A stretch of 64,000 nucleotides of DNA from Micromussa lordhowensis (taxonomy: Eukaryota; Cnidaria; Anthozoa; Scleractinia; Lobophylliidae), in NCBI GenBank assembly GCA_964020085.1, contig OZ026598.1, positions 24,858,834-24,922,833 of the forward strand, in the 5' to 3' direction. The notes beneath the pieces are model-generated. The model was not told the origin of the DNA. It was given only the letters and a program-made list of their open reading frames with translations, and did not search any database. Positions 1 to 11,199 of the stretch are shown here, piece after piece (position 1 is the stretch's first letter; the number at the start of each line of letters is the position of its first letter). A program made the translations under genes and the position numbers.

Positions 1-476
1 CAATACAAATCTTCCTCAGGGGCTTAGTGGAAAAAAAAGATATGTATATGTATATTTTGGTCACATCTGCCGTCGGGATCAGTATCCCGTCTATATTTTG
101 TCTTCCGCGAGTAGCCAGCGAGCAGGCTCACTTGTAGGCTATTCCGCCAGGAAAACGCGTTGCTTGTGACTCCGAAACAAAAGAGAGTAAATTTCCGGTC
201 ATAAAAGTCAGATAACTCATTTCTTCTCTTAAAAACAGCTTGCATTTTTAACTTACTTAATGGAAGACGGGTTGTTTTAACTTTATTTGCGTTCTTTTAC
301 AAGGATATGAAACCATTATTATCCACTCAAAAAGCCAATGAAGAGTTTGCCAGAGAAATATCTTGCGGAGGTATCAATTACAAATATGCGCAACAGGTTT
401 TCTCACTTTAAGGTAAAAATGAGCTGGCGGAACTTTTGATCTTCGACATAATTCATCTGCGCCATTCATGGCTCAT

Positions 477-609
477 CCTCGGTGTAAAAACCTGTGAAAT
501 TGACCAGTGAGGTAAAACAAAGAAAACAAAGAAGTCAACATAAGAGACCCTAACCCTGACATATAACACATCAAAACAAAGAAAAATTTCACAGGTTTTT
601 ACACCGAGG
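477..609. mobile_element. 133-bp foldback/MITE with perfect 25-bp inverted ends
   Basis: The ends (477-501 and 585-609) are perfect inverted repeats starting CCTCGGTGTAAAAACC. The short interior is A-rich and has no coding potential. The size and perfect ends fit a young non-autonomous DNA transposon. I see no clear target-site duplication. Confidence 0.75.
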
Positions 610-1430
610 TAAACTAGTCAAATTGAACGTAATAACGTCTCTATTACACTTAAAGATCCACACGCTACAGCTGCTCTTAAAAACTATCGGAGTGATGGAC
701 AACATCGTCAACTTCGACGTGCCAATTCCCGACCAGTTGCAGTGTCCAATTTGGTAAGGTTTCCGATCAATAGCCCTACAATAATCTAGGACGGATAAAA
801 GGATTCGCTTTATCTAGATACACGGCAGCCATAGCCGGTTCCATGCTCTCGGGTATTTGCGGCTAGGTATGAGAGCGAAACACAGAAACAATGAGCGACT
901 ATACCGGCTAAACATTCCTCGCTAGTTCTCATGTACTCGGCCAAATATCGGAGAGCCAGGAACAGGCTACGGCAGCCGAGAATTGTAGTTGTCGTTTCTC
1001 AATGAGTCACTATGAGTTCGCCAACGTATGAAGGCGATTCGCCAAAGTCGTCTGTCAGTTCGCCAGCGCTTATATGCCAGTTAGTAACTTCGAGAGTCAA
1101 CGTCCAAATAGCGTCCGATCTTTGTATAAATAATGCAAGCGATTCCAAAGAATGTTTTGCTGATTTTGCAGTGGACGCACTCTACCAATTTTCCCATTAT
1201 GTAAAATCTTTCATCTACTCGCGGGCAAGTTTGTCTGAATTCTGAATACGTGCCCGGCTGTCAAAACCCAGTTTACTTTCTAATTGATTTTTAATGGAGC
1301 GTACAACGAGAATTAAGCAGACAAATTAATTAGCGTATGCCATACATTGCATTGCACCAGCTTATTCAAGATCGGCTGTAACATTTTCCGGGAGGTGATT
1401 CACCTGAACTGGAAAAAAAATAAACTTTTG
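610..1430. other. No supported gene
   Basis: Only short open frames without splice context or recognisable motifs are present. Nothing else stands out in this stretch. Confidence 0.4.
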
Positions 1431-1444
1431 ACAACAGTAGACTG

Positions 1445-1625
1445 TTCGTTCAAAGTCCCCTATTTTTCCGTGAGATCGTAGATGTCGCTCGTTCAGTTCG
1501 ACCGGCCGCCATCTTGATCTCTCGGTGATTTTCTCCCACCAGCACTTTGTACTCTCCCCAGTTTCGCTCGCATGAAGGGACAATGATCCACATCTACGAT
1601 CGCATGGAAAAAAATAGGGGCCTGT
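1445..1625. repeat. Imperfect inverted repeat, MITE-like
   Basis: An arm at about 1455-1486 (CCCCTATTTTTCC followed by GATCGTAGATGT) is inverted at about 1591-1620. The roughly 100-bp loop is non-coding. This is consistent with an older foldback element just upstream of the zinc-finger pseudogene. Confidence 0.55.
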
Positions 1626-1905
1626 GAACAATCTATGAGGACAGTGCAATAAAGGAAAAGTGAACAGGCACAGACTGCTGGTGGTCTCTAACTTCGGCGA
1701 TGGATTGTGGAACGCGCAAAATGCGCGCAAGAATGCAAAATTGCGTGGGGCGTGTTTTTCTCTCACCCCACCTGCGAGGAAGGCGTCCGGATCTCATTTC
1801 CCTTTGAATTTCTAGCGGGATGTTCGAGTTCACCCACCAACAATCAAATTGCCCCCTCCCCTGGTGTCAGGGCTAAGACTTATTGTCATTCTTTACTATT
1901 TGCAG

Positions 1906-3888
1906 TTACGAACTGATGCTAACTTGCTACCTTGTCTCGGATTGCGGTCATTCAATTTGCGGTTCGTGCCAAAAGAGACAAGTCGATCAGTCGGCAACCA
2001 GATGTCCAGTGTGCAATGTCAACCTGGTTTGTTATATTCCTAACATAGCTCTTAGAAATGCAGCAAGAGAGTTAGCCTGCACCTGCAAACACTGCAGATG
2101 CCAAATCACTGCAGAGGCTGTTGAATCCCACAAGAATGAATGTGGTGAGATTCCTTTGCAGTGCAAAACGTGCCCCGAGAAATTTCCAAGGAATCAACTC
2201 GGACTTCATGAATGTCCAAACGAGATTACTGACTGCACATGTGGAGCCAGAGTCAAGAGGATGGAAATGCAGCAGCACAAAGCGCACCACTGTTCCTGCC
2301 TTCCCGTCTTCTGCCCTTTAGCGTGTGGGTTAGAACTTGCAAGGTATTTTACCTGTTTGATTGTTGTTGTTATTGGTACGCTTTATCTGATTCAACGCAT
2401 TTCAAAAATTTTTGTGTACGTAGGCTTGTGGAACTAAGCGGTCAAATTGGAAGAAATGCGATGAAAAAGAATGTTGCATGGTATTGGCATTCATCTAACA
2501 ATTTAGCAGCATTTTTTTATCACGTTAACTGGTGGCTTTTCAATTTCTTTCATGTCTCAAAATTTAGTACGTTATCACATTTGTTTTTTAACTGCTCGGG
2601 CCGAGGCCACACGCTAATTACTGTCTGTTCGTTTTTATTATACTAATCTTGGAGCATAACATTGTTGAAAAGAAGGGGTAGGAAAAGTTTCTTCGCAGTT
2701 CCATTATGAAAATTTTTTCAGCGTGAAATGTCACTGTACGAGCCTCAGATTTATCGTCTGATTTATCCCATTGTTTTCTACGCCAGAAAAGGCATTTCAT
2801 TGCACATGGTCAAGTGCCCAAAGCGTGTGGTCCAGTGTGCCGTTCCCCGGCTGCCAAGTGATGTCAGAAGGCTGTCAGAAGTTGAGGTGCACAACAGAGG
2901 AAGCACAACAACAGAGGAAGCACAACAAATCATTTGGATTTGTTTGAAACTGACCGGCAGAAACAGGCATGGTCTCTATATGAAGTAAGAGTCTTCTTCC
3001 TGATGGTAATAAAATAATTTATAAAACTCATAGTACAGTTCACAGTACGGCTTTATTGCTAAGAACACTCTAAAATGTGCGCACGCGCACGGACCATGAC
3101 TTATTTAGAAACTATCAATTAGCCTGCTCCAATCCCGTAACCGTCCAGTGGCAACCAAATCGCCAAGAAGTACTATTAGAGTCTTCTCCTTAACTGTTTG
3201 CAATTGCTTTTAATTGTCTAGCTATAATAGATGGTAACACAGAGGCACAATTCTCTCCATTCTTCTTTTGATAGGGCAAGATCTCAACGGAAATAGAATG
3301 TAAAGATGCCGTCCTCCTCACTTGGCTAGTACCGCGTGACTGGAAATGGCCCATCGCTTCACCTCCGTTGGATGCATTTGAACGAAAGTGGAGACTTGTA
3401 CTTACCGGAGGAAAGCTCTGGCTTCAGTATTTTAGAGGGGTCGACGCCATTAGAATTGCTTTCGCGTGAGTACAGTTCAAGGCTTTTCAGTAATCAATTT
3501 AGATCATCACTGCCAATTAAAAGACATAATACAAATCATTGAAGACAGATAGAATTCATAGTTCATGAGAAGCTATGGGTAGGTCATCCCTCTCGGAACT
3601 TTTCTTCTTATACTTGCCACGTTTGTACGACGTTTAAGTTGACAAGATCTGTGTCAGTCAAATATTTTACCCGCTAATAACAGCCTAGTTTATCTATTTT
3701 TCTTCTAGATTTTTTATTGAAAATACGACCAGCCCTGTGAAAAAGTGTTCGTCAGCCGCAGTAATATCAAGCTGAATGAAAGAAGAGGCCACAGCTTCTT
3801 ATTACCAACCGATTTTACAGTTGGAATGGAACTGCGGGTGAATTGTCGAGTACTGGAATTAGCCGCCCACCTGAAAGACAAGTTTTAG
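1906..3888 (+). pseudogene. RING / TRAF-type zinc-finger gene, decayed, 5' exon missing
   Basis: Exon a (1906-2343, after TTTGCAG, donor GTATTT) encodes the second half of a RING finger (DCGHSICGSC, then CPVC) followed by Cys/His-rich TRAF-type fingers (CKTCPEKFPRNQLGLHEC, CPLACGLELA). The first RING cysteine pair would lie in an upstream exon that I cannot find. Exon b (2787-2984) continues in the right phase with HMVKCPKRVVQC. It then needs three frame changes to reach its last coding stretch, FETDRQKQAWSLYE, just before GTAAGA. Exon c (3275-3465) fits phase 0 and is open (CKDAVLLTWLVPRDWKW, GGKLWLQYFRG). A last open stretch (3721-3888, ending AAHLKDKF) is protein-like but out of phase, with a TGA just before it. 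Such proteins are usually E3 ubiquitin ligases or signalling adaptors. This copy looks dead. Confidence 0.7.
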
Positions 3889-3889
3889 T

Positions 3890-4800
3890 GTAATTTAGCT
3901 TAGTTTAGTTTAGTTTATAGTGTATGTTAGTTTCGTTAAATTTAGTTTACCCCTTTAAGGTGGCTGAACGCAGCTTTCGATATCTCTGTTTCGTTTTCCT
4001 TTTTCTCTAAAACCGTTAATCCTTTGGTTGTCCAAAATGGCAGCAAGCAACTTAACAACACAAACTTCACCTTTTTGATAATTAAGCTGACGTAGGTGTT
4101 TCAATGAGGTTTTGTTTATTTTTAGAAAATCAGAGAATAAATACTTCTGTAGTTAAACTTGACTCTTGCAAAAAAACGGGCGCCAAAGGATAACTGGTTA
4201 TACATGACTCCGCCTTGTAATATCAATGCTTTACACAACAAAGTGGTCACAAGAATTATTGACAACTGGATTAAAAAATCAGTTTGCTTATATTTTGACG
4301 ACGTTTACCCACTTCTTCTACAGAGGCAACAAAGGGGTAGTCGAATTTAAGTGGCTAGTTGCATAATAGTGAGACCTCCAACTAAAACACAAATTTGAAG
4401 CTAGATTGGAACCAATAAACGGCGGCATTCAAGAGTACATTGAGCAAGCTAAAATGACGGTTTTTTATTCAATGAATTTGAGCCCATTTTGAAAACGAAA
4501 AGTTCTGAAAGAAACGAAAAAAAAGAAATATTTTAAGAGACTGCCTCCGTTAACACTGATTAGTTATTTAAAATTTGAGGATAGAGTATTGTCATAAGCG
4601 TGCAGGGTATACGCAATCACCCGTTTGTTATTAAAGTGATTAAAAGTTTGTTACGTTATTGTTTGCTTCATTGTTGATATCTTGAAATGGGTAAGGTCGA
4701 GTAAGTGATAGCGAGGCTTTTGCAGACTGAACATGATACAAACGCATCCGAAATGCTGAATTTTATTGCAGCGGAAAGACCCTAAACTGGAAAATATTTA
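3890..4800. other. Non-coding, AT-rich
   Basis: I see no gene. A run of TTTAG(T) units near 3895-3930 is a small degenerate microsatellite. The rest has no recognisable content. Confidence 0.4.
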
Positions 4801-4802
4801 AT

Positions 4803-5290
4803 AATGGTAATTGAACTGAGTGGAGTGCAATTTGGTCTGAAATCATACGCGTGATTTTAAAATCGAACGAGCACGCAGCGTGAGTTCGATCTGAAAGCAC
4901 AAGTATGATTTCAGACCCAAATTGCACTCCACTCAGTTCAATTACCACTTTATTAAATCCATTTTGAAATCGCCCAAATACAGTTCTTGGCGAATTCAAA
5001 TATTTTATTGATGCAGTACTGAGCTGGTTTTCAAATAGACTGAGCAACGCACGACCTCCAGTTAAGTTGTACGCGCGCGCTATTTTTGGTTACTGGAAAG
5101 TTGTACAGTTTAGCGCAAGCGCTCACGAAAGCGCCGCGACAGCCCGCAAATTTGAAGTGTAACTTCCTCATTGGCTGGAAAAATGATGTGATTTAGAGCG
5201 AAAAATGGTGCAATTTGGGAATAAATTGCACCAATTTGAGCCAATCAGATTACAGGGACCACCAGTGATTTCAAAATGGATTTAATAAAG
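4803..5290. mobile_element. Composite foldback MITE
   Basis: Two inverted structures abut. Arms at about 4805-4848 and 4903-4950 (AATTGAACTGAGTGGAGTGC and its complement) make a long hairpin. A perfect 24-nt pair (4948-4971 and 5267-5290, TTTATTAAATCCATTTTG) brackets the next 340 bp. There are no ORFs. The arrangement fits one MITE inserted in, or fused to, another of a related family. Confidence 0.65.
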
Positions 5291-5299
5291 CCTGGTTAA

Positions 5300-7860
5300 A
5301 ATGGGGCAAGGGAAACCCTCATCCCCCACTTAAGTGAAACGCTCATTCTGCCCACAATACCTTCTGTTGCTCTGGCCGAAAGGATGTATGTTGATGATAC
5401 GAATGAAAGAATCTGTATGCTCTTTAGTATATGGCCCCAAAGCATCTTATCAGTATCCAAGTAAGAAATTATTATTCCTTTCTCTGCAAAGCAGGCGCGC
5501 GTGGAAATGTATGAAATAAATTACTCCAAGTATCTTTTGATGCCGTTGCTAGGGAAAAATCAATTGCTTATAATTCTACACATGTAAGCTTCAATTGGAC
5601 CAAACTTGGACAATACTCTTAGGGGGCATATATAGTCCTGTTCATGACGTCATTGAGCCACGCCTAAAGTCATGTGACCAGAAACAGAAAAATGTTTCTC
5701 AATTAAAAGGGTTAAACCTTTCTCCCTTATTTTCTATACAATAACAATTCAAAAGACGTTTTGGAGAAATTTAGCATGCGTTTTGGCTTATGATGAAAAA
5801 TGAAAAAATGAGACTGAATGGAAAATGTGCTTCTTTGACCACTCTTGCGCATAATTTTTTTTTTCGGGTTGTCGCAAAACCCATTCTTGAATTCCAAGAA
5901 AGTGGTGATTGAGCGGCCTGGTGCCTAAGCATTGTTGACTAATGACAACTTACATTCGTTGTGAGTAAGCAATAATTTTGCCAGTCTTCACATCGTGAAC
6001 GGTAGCAGAGCTCTTTGTTCGAATAGTGGTCGTGAATCAGATATAAGCCGTTGAACTGGATGTGCAATGAAGACTTATCTCCATGTCGAACTGCTTCCTA
6101 AGTATGCCAGCGACATAGGTGTTACGTTTGACAGTGTATTCAACTTTGAGCGCCGTATTACTGATATTAGCAAGTCTTCAATCGTTGCTTTAATTTTCGT
6201 AATATTTATCGTATTTAGTAAAAAATGTTTATCAATTGAGCATGCAAAGATTTGAGTTAATGTATTCGTTATCTCAAGATTCGACAATTGTAATTCATTG
6301 CTGTAAAGGTCTTCCTCGTGGCCCTTTACATAACTTACAGCTTGTGCAGAAGTTCGGAGCACGCTTCATTTTACTTAAGGACTATGGTCTTTGCATATTG
6401 ACTTAGTGTCGTCAGCAAATCGGTCTCATTTTCACTAGAAATCGATAATTCAATGCCTGCAGTATTTGGGATTATAACGTATAAACAGGTTTATTTAGAA
6501 GTATAGGAAGAGTAATATCCAGGATTCTCGGTAAACTCAGCTTACTTGAGCTCTAGCCGACTGGTTGATTAGCTCAGCCTGTTAAGGTCTAACCAAGTTC
6601 TCAAGCGAAATAATTCGTCTTCTCTGAGAAATAGATGGTCTGCCGATTTGAAAGGCTTCGTCAAAAGAGTCGAGAACAAATCCGTTTTCTTTTTTTTATA
6701 TTTTCCCTGGCTAACTAACTAAAGCATAGGACGTTAGGCTAAGATGTAATCGGCTTTAGGGTTAAAGATTCGAGACTTGGACTAGGCTAGAATGGTGGGT
6801 TAATAAATAATTAATTACTTTATTTCTTCTGGAAAGACCAAACAGCCTGCTATACAGTCAGCTGCTTTTAATAAACTGAAACACAATAAATGAAAAAAAA
6901 AAAAACAACCAAAACTACAGTAGAGGGACAATATCTTTTACATTTCACAAATATCTATCATGTAAAGTTGCATCAAATTGACGGTGTACAAGCAGCATCA
7001 TTATTCCCCGCCGGTCTGAAAGAAAGAGAGAAACAAAGAAAGAAAGAATAAGTCACCGTAAAGTTTTTTTTTTCTAATTATTGTTTATATCGGGTCTGGT
7101 ATGCTTGCTCGCTCTTGTTTGACCACTCAACTCGGGCAAACAATTCATATTTAGTTGGATAAGATAAGTCATCGTTGACTTTGTTAAGAAATAGAAATTT
7201 TAAAAAGGTCTGTATTCGTACCTGGAGAGTTCAAGTGATAAATGGTAAAATAGCACTAAAAAGTTGTCGGTTTCAACCACGTCCTCACAAATTTGGGGGT
7301 ATCTACTGCATTATGAGATAAGAGATGAGGTCCCCTAACGCGCTTATCTGGCATATTAGCGAGAAAGAAAAAAATAACTTACAATAAATTGCAGCTTATG
7401 AGCACCCAATCCCACTTATAAGCTCCTACGGTTAGAGCCGTTTGCATCTCCCTATAAACAACAGAAAAATATACCCGATTGTAATCCCTCTCCCTCGGGT
7501 ATAACCCCTCCTATAGCTGTTCTTGTTTGCAGAGATAATCAACTTAAGTAAAGGCTTTGTTTATACACAGTATTTATTTGCCACTATTATGATCAGCATT
7601 GCTATAGCTTGTTTGGAAACGCTTTTTCTATTTCGGTTATAAGCCCCTTCGGATATATGCCCTTTCAAAGACCAATAACCTTGCCCCCATCGATATCTCT
7701 GAGATGTTTGGTAATGACTTTTGAAAGGGAATACGCCGTTAACCGTTGAAAAGACATAAATATTTGTGATCTTCGCTGATTTAACTAACACTATTCTGAT
7801 TTTAACCGTCATATCTTCTGTTTCGCTGCTTCCTCAGTACTTCAACTGTTCCTCCTTGTT
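5300..7860. other. No supported gene; short A/T runs
   Basis: Open frames here (for example near 6067-6255 and 7561-7812) lack splice signals, start context and recognisable motifs. A-rich simple runs occur near 6885-6905 and 7020-7050. I see nothing else that I can name. Confidence 0.4.
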
Positions 7861-7867
7861 TCGCTGA

Positions 7868-7981
7868 ACATTTAACAATTATTGGACGAAGCTGAGCAAA
7901 ATACTGTGATTTGTCAGTGGCGAGCAGATGAATTATTTGCCAAAGCCGAAGGCTGAGGCAAATAATTGATCTGCGAGACAT

Positions 7982-8015
<34 letters not shown>

Positions 8016-8036
8016 GATAATTGTTCTATCATTCGA
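7868..8036. mobile_element. Foldback MITE
   Basis: Two arms of about 70 nt (ACAATTATTGGACGAAGCTG... and its imperfect complement near 7960-8030) surround the centre GCCAAAGCCGAAGGCTGAGGC. They contain the shared block TGTGATTTGTCA. The element is non-coding. Confidence 0.6.
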
Positions 8037-8916
8037 TCACCAAGTTTGTTTTTATATTTAAATCACCCTCTGACAGCTCACGGAAGCGACCCGCCATTTT
8101 TCACCGAGAGCGTGGTTACAACTACGCATGAGCAGAATATTATTTGCAGCAAAACACATTTAGACCATACTACGCATGAGCAGACCATTATTTGTAGGCA
8201 GTTATTTGCAGGTCACGTGGTGGGCTCTCGGCCAATGAAACGGAAGAAGAAGATGCATCGAATGATAATTAGTTTTATCGTGTTTGTGAAGTTTAACGCG
8301 CGCGTTGGTTAAGTTCAATGTTGCGCGTGTGCTGTGTTTAAATTTACGACGTATCACAATGTTTCTCGCGCAATGGACGCGCAATGCCTTAGTTTAAAGT
8401 AGCGTAATTTTGAGAGATGTCAGTTGTACTGAAAAACAAAAGTGACCAAGTCCGTGAGCTCACCAGTTAATGCTAACCAGTTCAGTTATTGCTAATCAGT
8501 TGAGATATTGCTAACCAGTTAAGAAGTCAGTTACGGAGGCAGTCAAGAAGTAAGTTTTAGTTGATTTGTAAGTTCAGTTTGCGTTAATTTTCTGTTTGTT
8601 TTGTACACTTGTAAGGCCGCGTGCCAACATGATTTCTTTGTTTCTTAGATCGAATTGAATTGTTACAATAAATACGATTCTTCCTTCGTAATTGGCGTTT
8701 TGGTCTTTTGCTCAACGGAACACTCCTGTTGAACGTTAACTCTGCTGTATACCATACTTATATCAGTGTTGGTGTTGACATATAGTTAAGTATATAAAAA
8801 TGTGACTCAATAAACCTACATAAATTAATCTAAAGCTGTGAAATGAAAGAAGCGTAATCTTTGTCAAATCCGCAGCGACGAGTCAAATGTATGAGAAATG
8901 AGATATGCTCAAAACA

Positions 8917-9175
8917 GGAGGCAGGGTGACCGTGCGGTTAGGGCACTGGATTCCAACGCGGTTTTCCCGGTTTAAATCCCGCTGTGGCTGCTAGCTGGTG
9001 TTTTTTCAGGTAGTCCCTGAGGCTCATCTCGTCAGCCACGCTTGTAATTAACAAATGGTAAACGCCATAGCGTATACTATTGAGTTATGGTGCACGCCGG
9101 AGGTTGCTAAGCACGAAAGAAGCGTAAGAGTCGCACGACGCGAAAGCTGATTGCGACTCTAGCTTCTTGTTTTTG
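8917..9175 (+). mobile_element. tRNA-derived SINE
   Basis: The head resembles a tRNA: GGTGACCGTGCGGTTAGGG contains an A-box-like stretch, and GGTTTAAATCC at 8969-8979 is a B box. It is followed by a tRNA-unrelated body (GTAGTCCCTGAGGCTCATC...). The cloverleaf cannot be completed, so this is a SINE and not a functional tRNA gene. A LINE 3' coding fragment follows within about 30 bp. Confidence 0.65.
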
Positions 9176-9207
9176 GAATTATAGCAGTTTTATTAGGCAT
9201 TCGAATT

Positions 9208-9423
9208 GTGAACGTCCTTGCCTATCAACACCGGGAGCAACTGGACTTTGGTTCATTCCAGCAATGTATTCCTGTGAAATTACACTGGCTCTCTATAAAG
9301 TTCAGAGTCCAATTCAAACTGCTTCTGATTGTGTTCAGGTCTGTACATAGCCGAGCTCCAGACTATACAAACGATCTGCTATCTCTGAAAACTGAATCAA
9401 ACTATTCTCTTCGCTCCTCCTGA
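9208..9423 (+). pseudogene. LINE reverse-transcriptase C-terminal fragment (CR1-like)
   Basis: The frame reads LHWLSIKFRVQFKLLLIVF and RAPDYTNDLLSL, the region after the RT palm in CR1/L2-type LINEs (LHWLPI..R..FK). The fragment is 5'-truncated, has no catalytic YADD box, and ends in a stop soon after. It is a dead insertion. Confidence 0.6.
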
Positions 9424-9424
9424 A

Positions 9425-10310
9425 AGTTTCTTTTGTCAGTTCCCAGAGTCAACTGCTCCACATTTGGAGGTCTCGCCTTAACAAGTATAACTGTGTAAAT
9501 GCATTTCTGCACTGCACTAAAAGTCACCATTATTTTGGGCCAAATAGGACATTTTATCCTCACGGGAATTGAAAATTTACATTCTGGTACAAGTGCATGA
9601 ATCATGTTAATTTCCTTCTCTGATCAAATGTCCAATTTTAATACACACTCTTGATATTTTTTCAAACGGTTGTCTTTTCTCTAAGGCAATTTTGGTATCT
9701 TTTTTTAGCTTGACCACTTGACATACATTTAAGGGTCAATAAACTGTCCATTATGGTACTGCTATAAAATTGTTAAACACTAATGGATTTTTGAAATGTT
9801 CATTTTTGGGTGAAGCAAAACATTGTAAACACGTCTCTTAAATATACACAAAATATTTAAGTGATTTTGACAGTTTTATTAAGTCATTGTTCTCATTTAC
9901 TTTACAATTCTACACTTTTAAGTTTACATTTATCTTCATCTATTAACAATCAGTTCAAACATCCTAATAGGTGCAAATAAGTATATTGCCCTATCAACAT
10001 TCTGTTGACACCACACAAATTTTCACATTTGATGAAATTTAGAGAGTATTACCACTGAATGTACTTCAAGAAGGCTAATTGCTAATGGTTTAGACTATTT
10101 ATGGTTGAACCACACTTCAAATCTCTATTTTATTCGACGTGGATGTTCAGTGTTTCAGCCAACCTGAAAAAATATAGATCTCGGTGCTTTAAACTTATGA
10201 ATGTTGCTCCTCTTCAAAGAAACTTACATTTATGACTCTGCATACCTGTGATAATGTCATAAACTAATGATACACAGCAAAGTCTCAAAATTTTTAAAAA
10301 TTTGTGATGT
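9425..10310. other. Non-coding flank of the left minisatellite
   Basis: No gene is visible. Positions 9480-9513 match 39,513-39,546 in inverted orientation at 30 of 34 bases (starting AACAAGTATAA). This is described under findings. Confidence 0.4.
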
Positions 10311-10315
10311 GTCCT

Positions 10316-11190
10316 AGGTCAGCAAACAACTCATAAATTTATGAAATACAACTAGGTCTGCAAACAACTCATAAATTTATGAAATATCACTAGGTCTGCA
10401 AACAACTCATAAATTTATGAAATATCACTAGGTCTGCAAACAACTCATAAATTTATGATGTATCCTAGGTCTGCAAACAACTCATAAATTTATGAAATAT
10501 CACTAGGTCTGCAAACAACTCATAAATTTATGAAATATCACTAGGTCTGCAAACAACTCATAAATTTAGGAAATACAACTTGATCACAAACAACTCATAA
10601 ATTTATGATGTATCCTAGGTCTGCAAACAACTCATAAATTTATGAAGTATCACTAGGTCTGCAAACAACTCATAAATTTATGAAGTATCACTAGGTCTGC
10701 AAACAACTCATAAATTTATGAAGTATCACTAGGTCTGCAAACAACTCATAAATTTATGAAATACAACTTGGTCTGCAAACAACTCATAAATTTATGAAAT
10801 ACAACTAGGTCGGCAAACAACTCATAAATTTATGAAATACAACTTGGTTTGCAAACAAGTCATAAATTTATGAAATACAACTTGATCACAAACAACTCAT
10901 AAAGTTATGAAATTCAACTTGGTCTGCAAACAACTCATAAAGTTATGAAATTCAACTTGGTCTGCAAACATCTCATAAATTTATGAAATACACCTTATTC
11001 TGCAAACAACTCATAAATTTATGAAATATATCTTGGTCTGCAAACAACTCATAAATTTATGAAAGACCTCTTGATCTACAAAGAATTCGAATGCATGAAA
11101 TACAACTAGGCCCGCTAACAACTCATAAATTTATGAAGCAACTTGGTGTGCAAACAACTTATAAGCTCCTGCAATTTATGAAATCCAACG
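10316..11190 (+). repeat. About 38-bp minisatellite, left array
   Basis: About 22 units of AGGTCTGCAAACAACTCATA plus AATTTATGAAATATCACT, varying between roughly 33 and 39 bp. Each unit carries the 14-bp palindrome TCATAAATTTATGA. Central units are nearly identical and outer ones diverge. There is no coding potential. The same unit in reverse orientation makes the array at 38.2-39.1 kb. Confidence 0.95.
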
Positions 11191-11199
11191 AGATCTGCA

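Noticed and set aside
8932..9000. Functional tRNA gene
   Set aside because: B box present, but the acceptor and anticodon stems do not pair and a SINE body follows.
10316..11190. CRISPR-like array of regularly spaced repeats
   Set aside because: The whole 38-bp unit is repeated with no unique spacers, there are no cas genes, and the setting is eukaryotic. It is a minisatellite.
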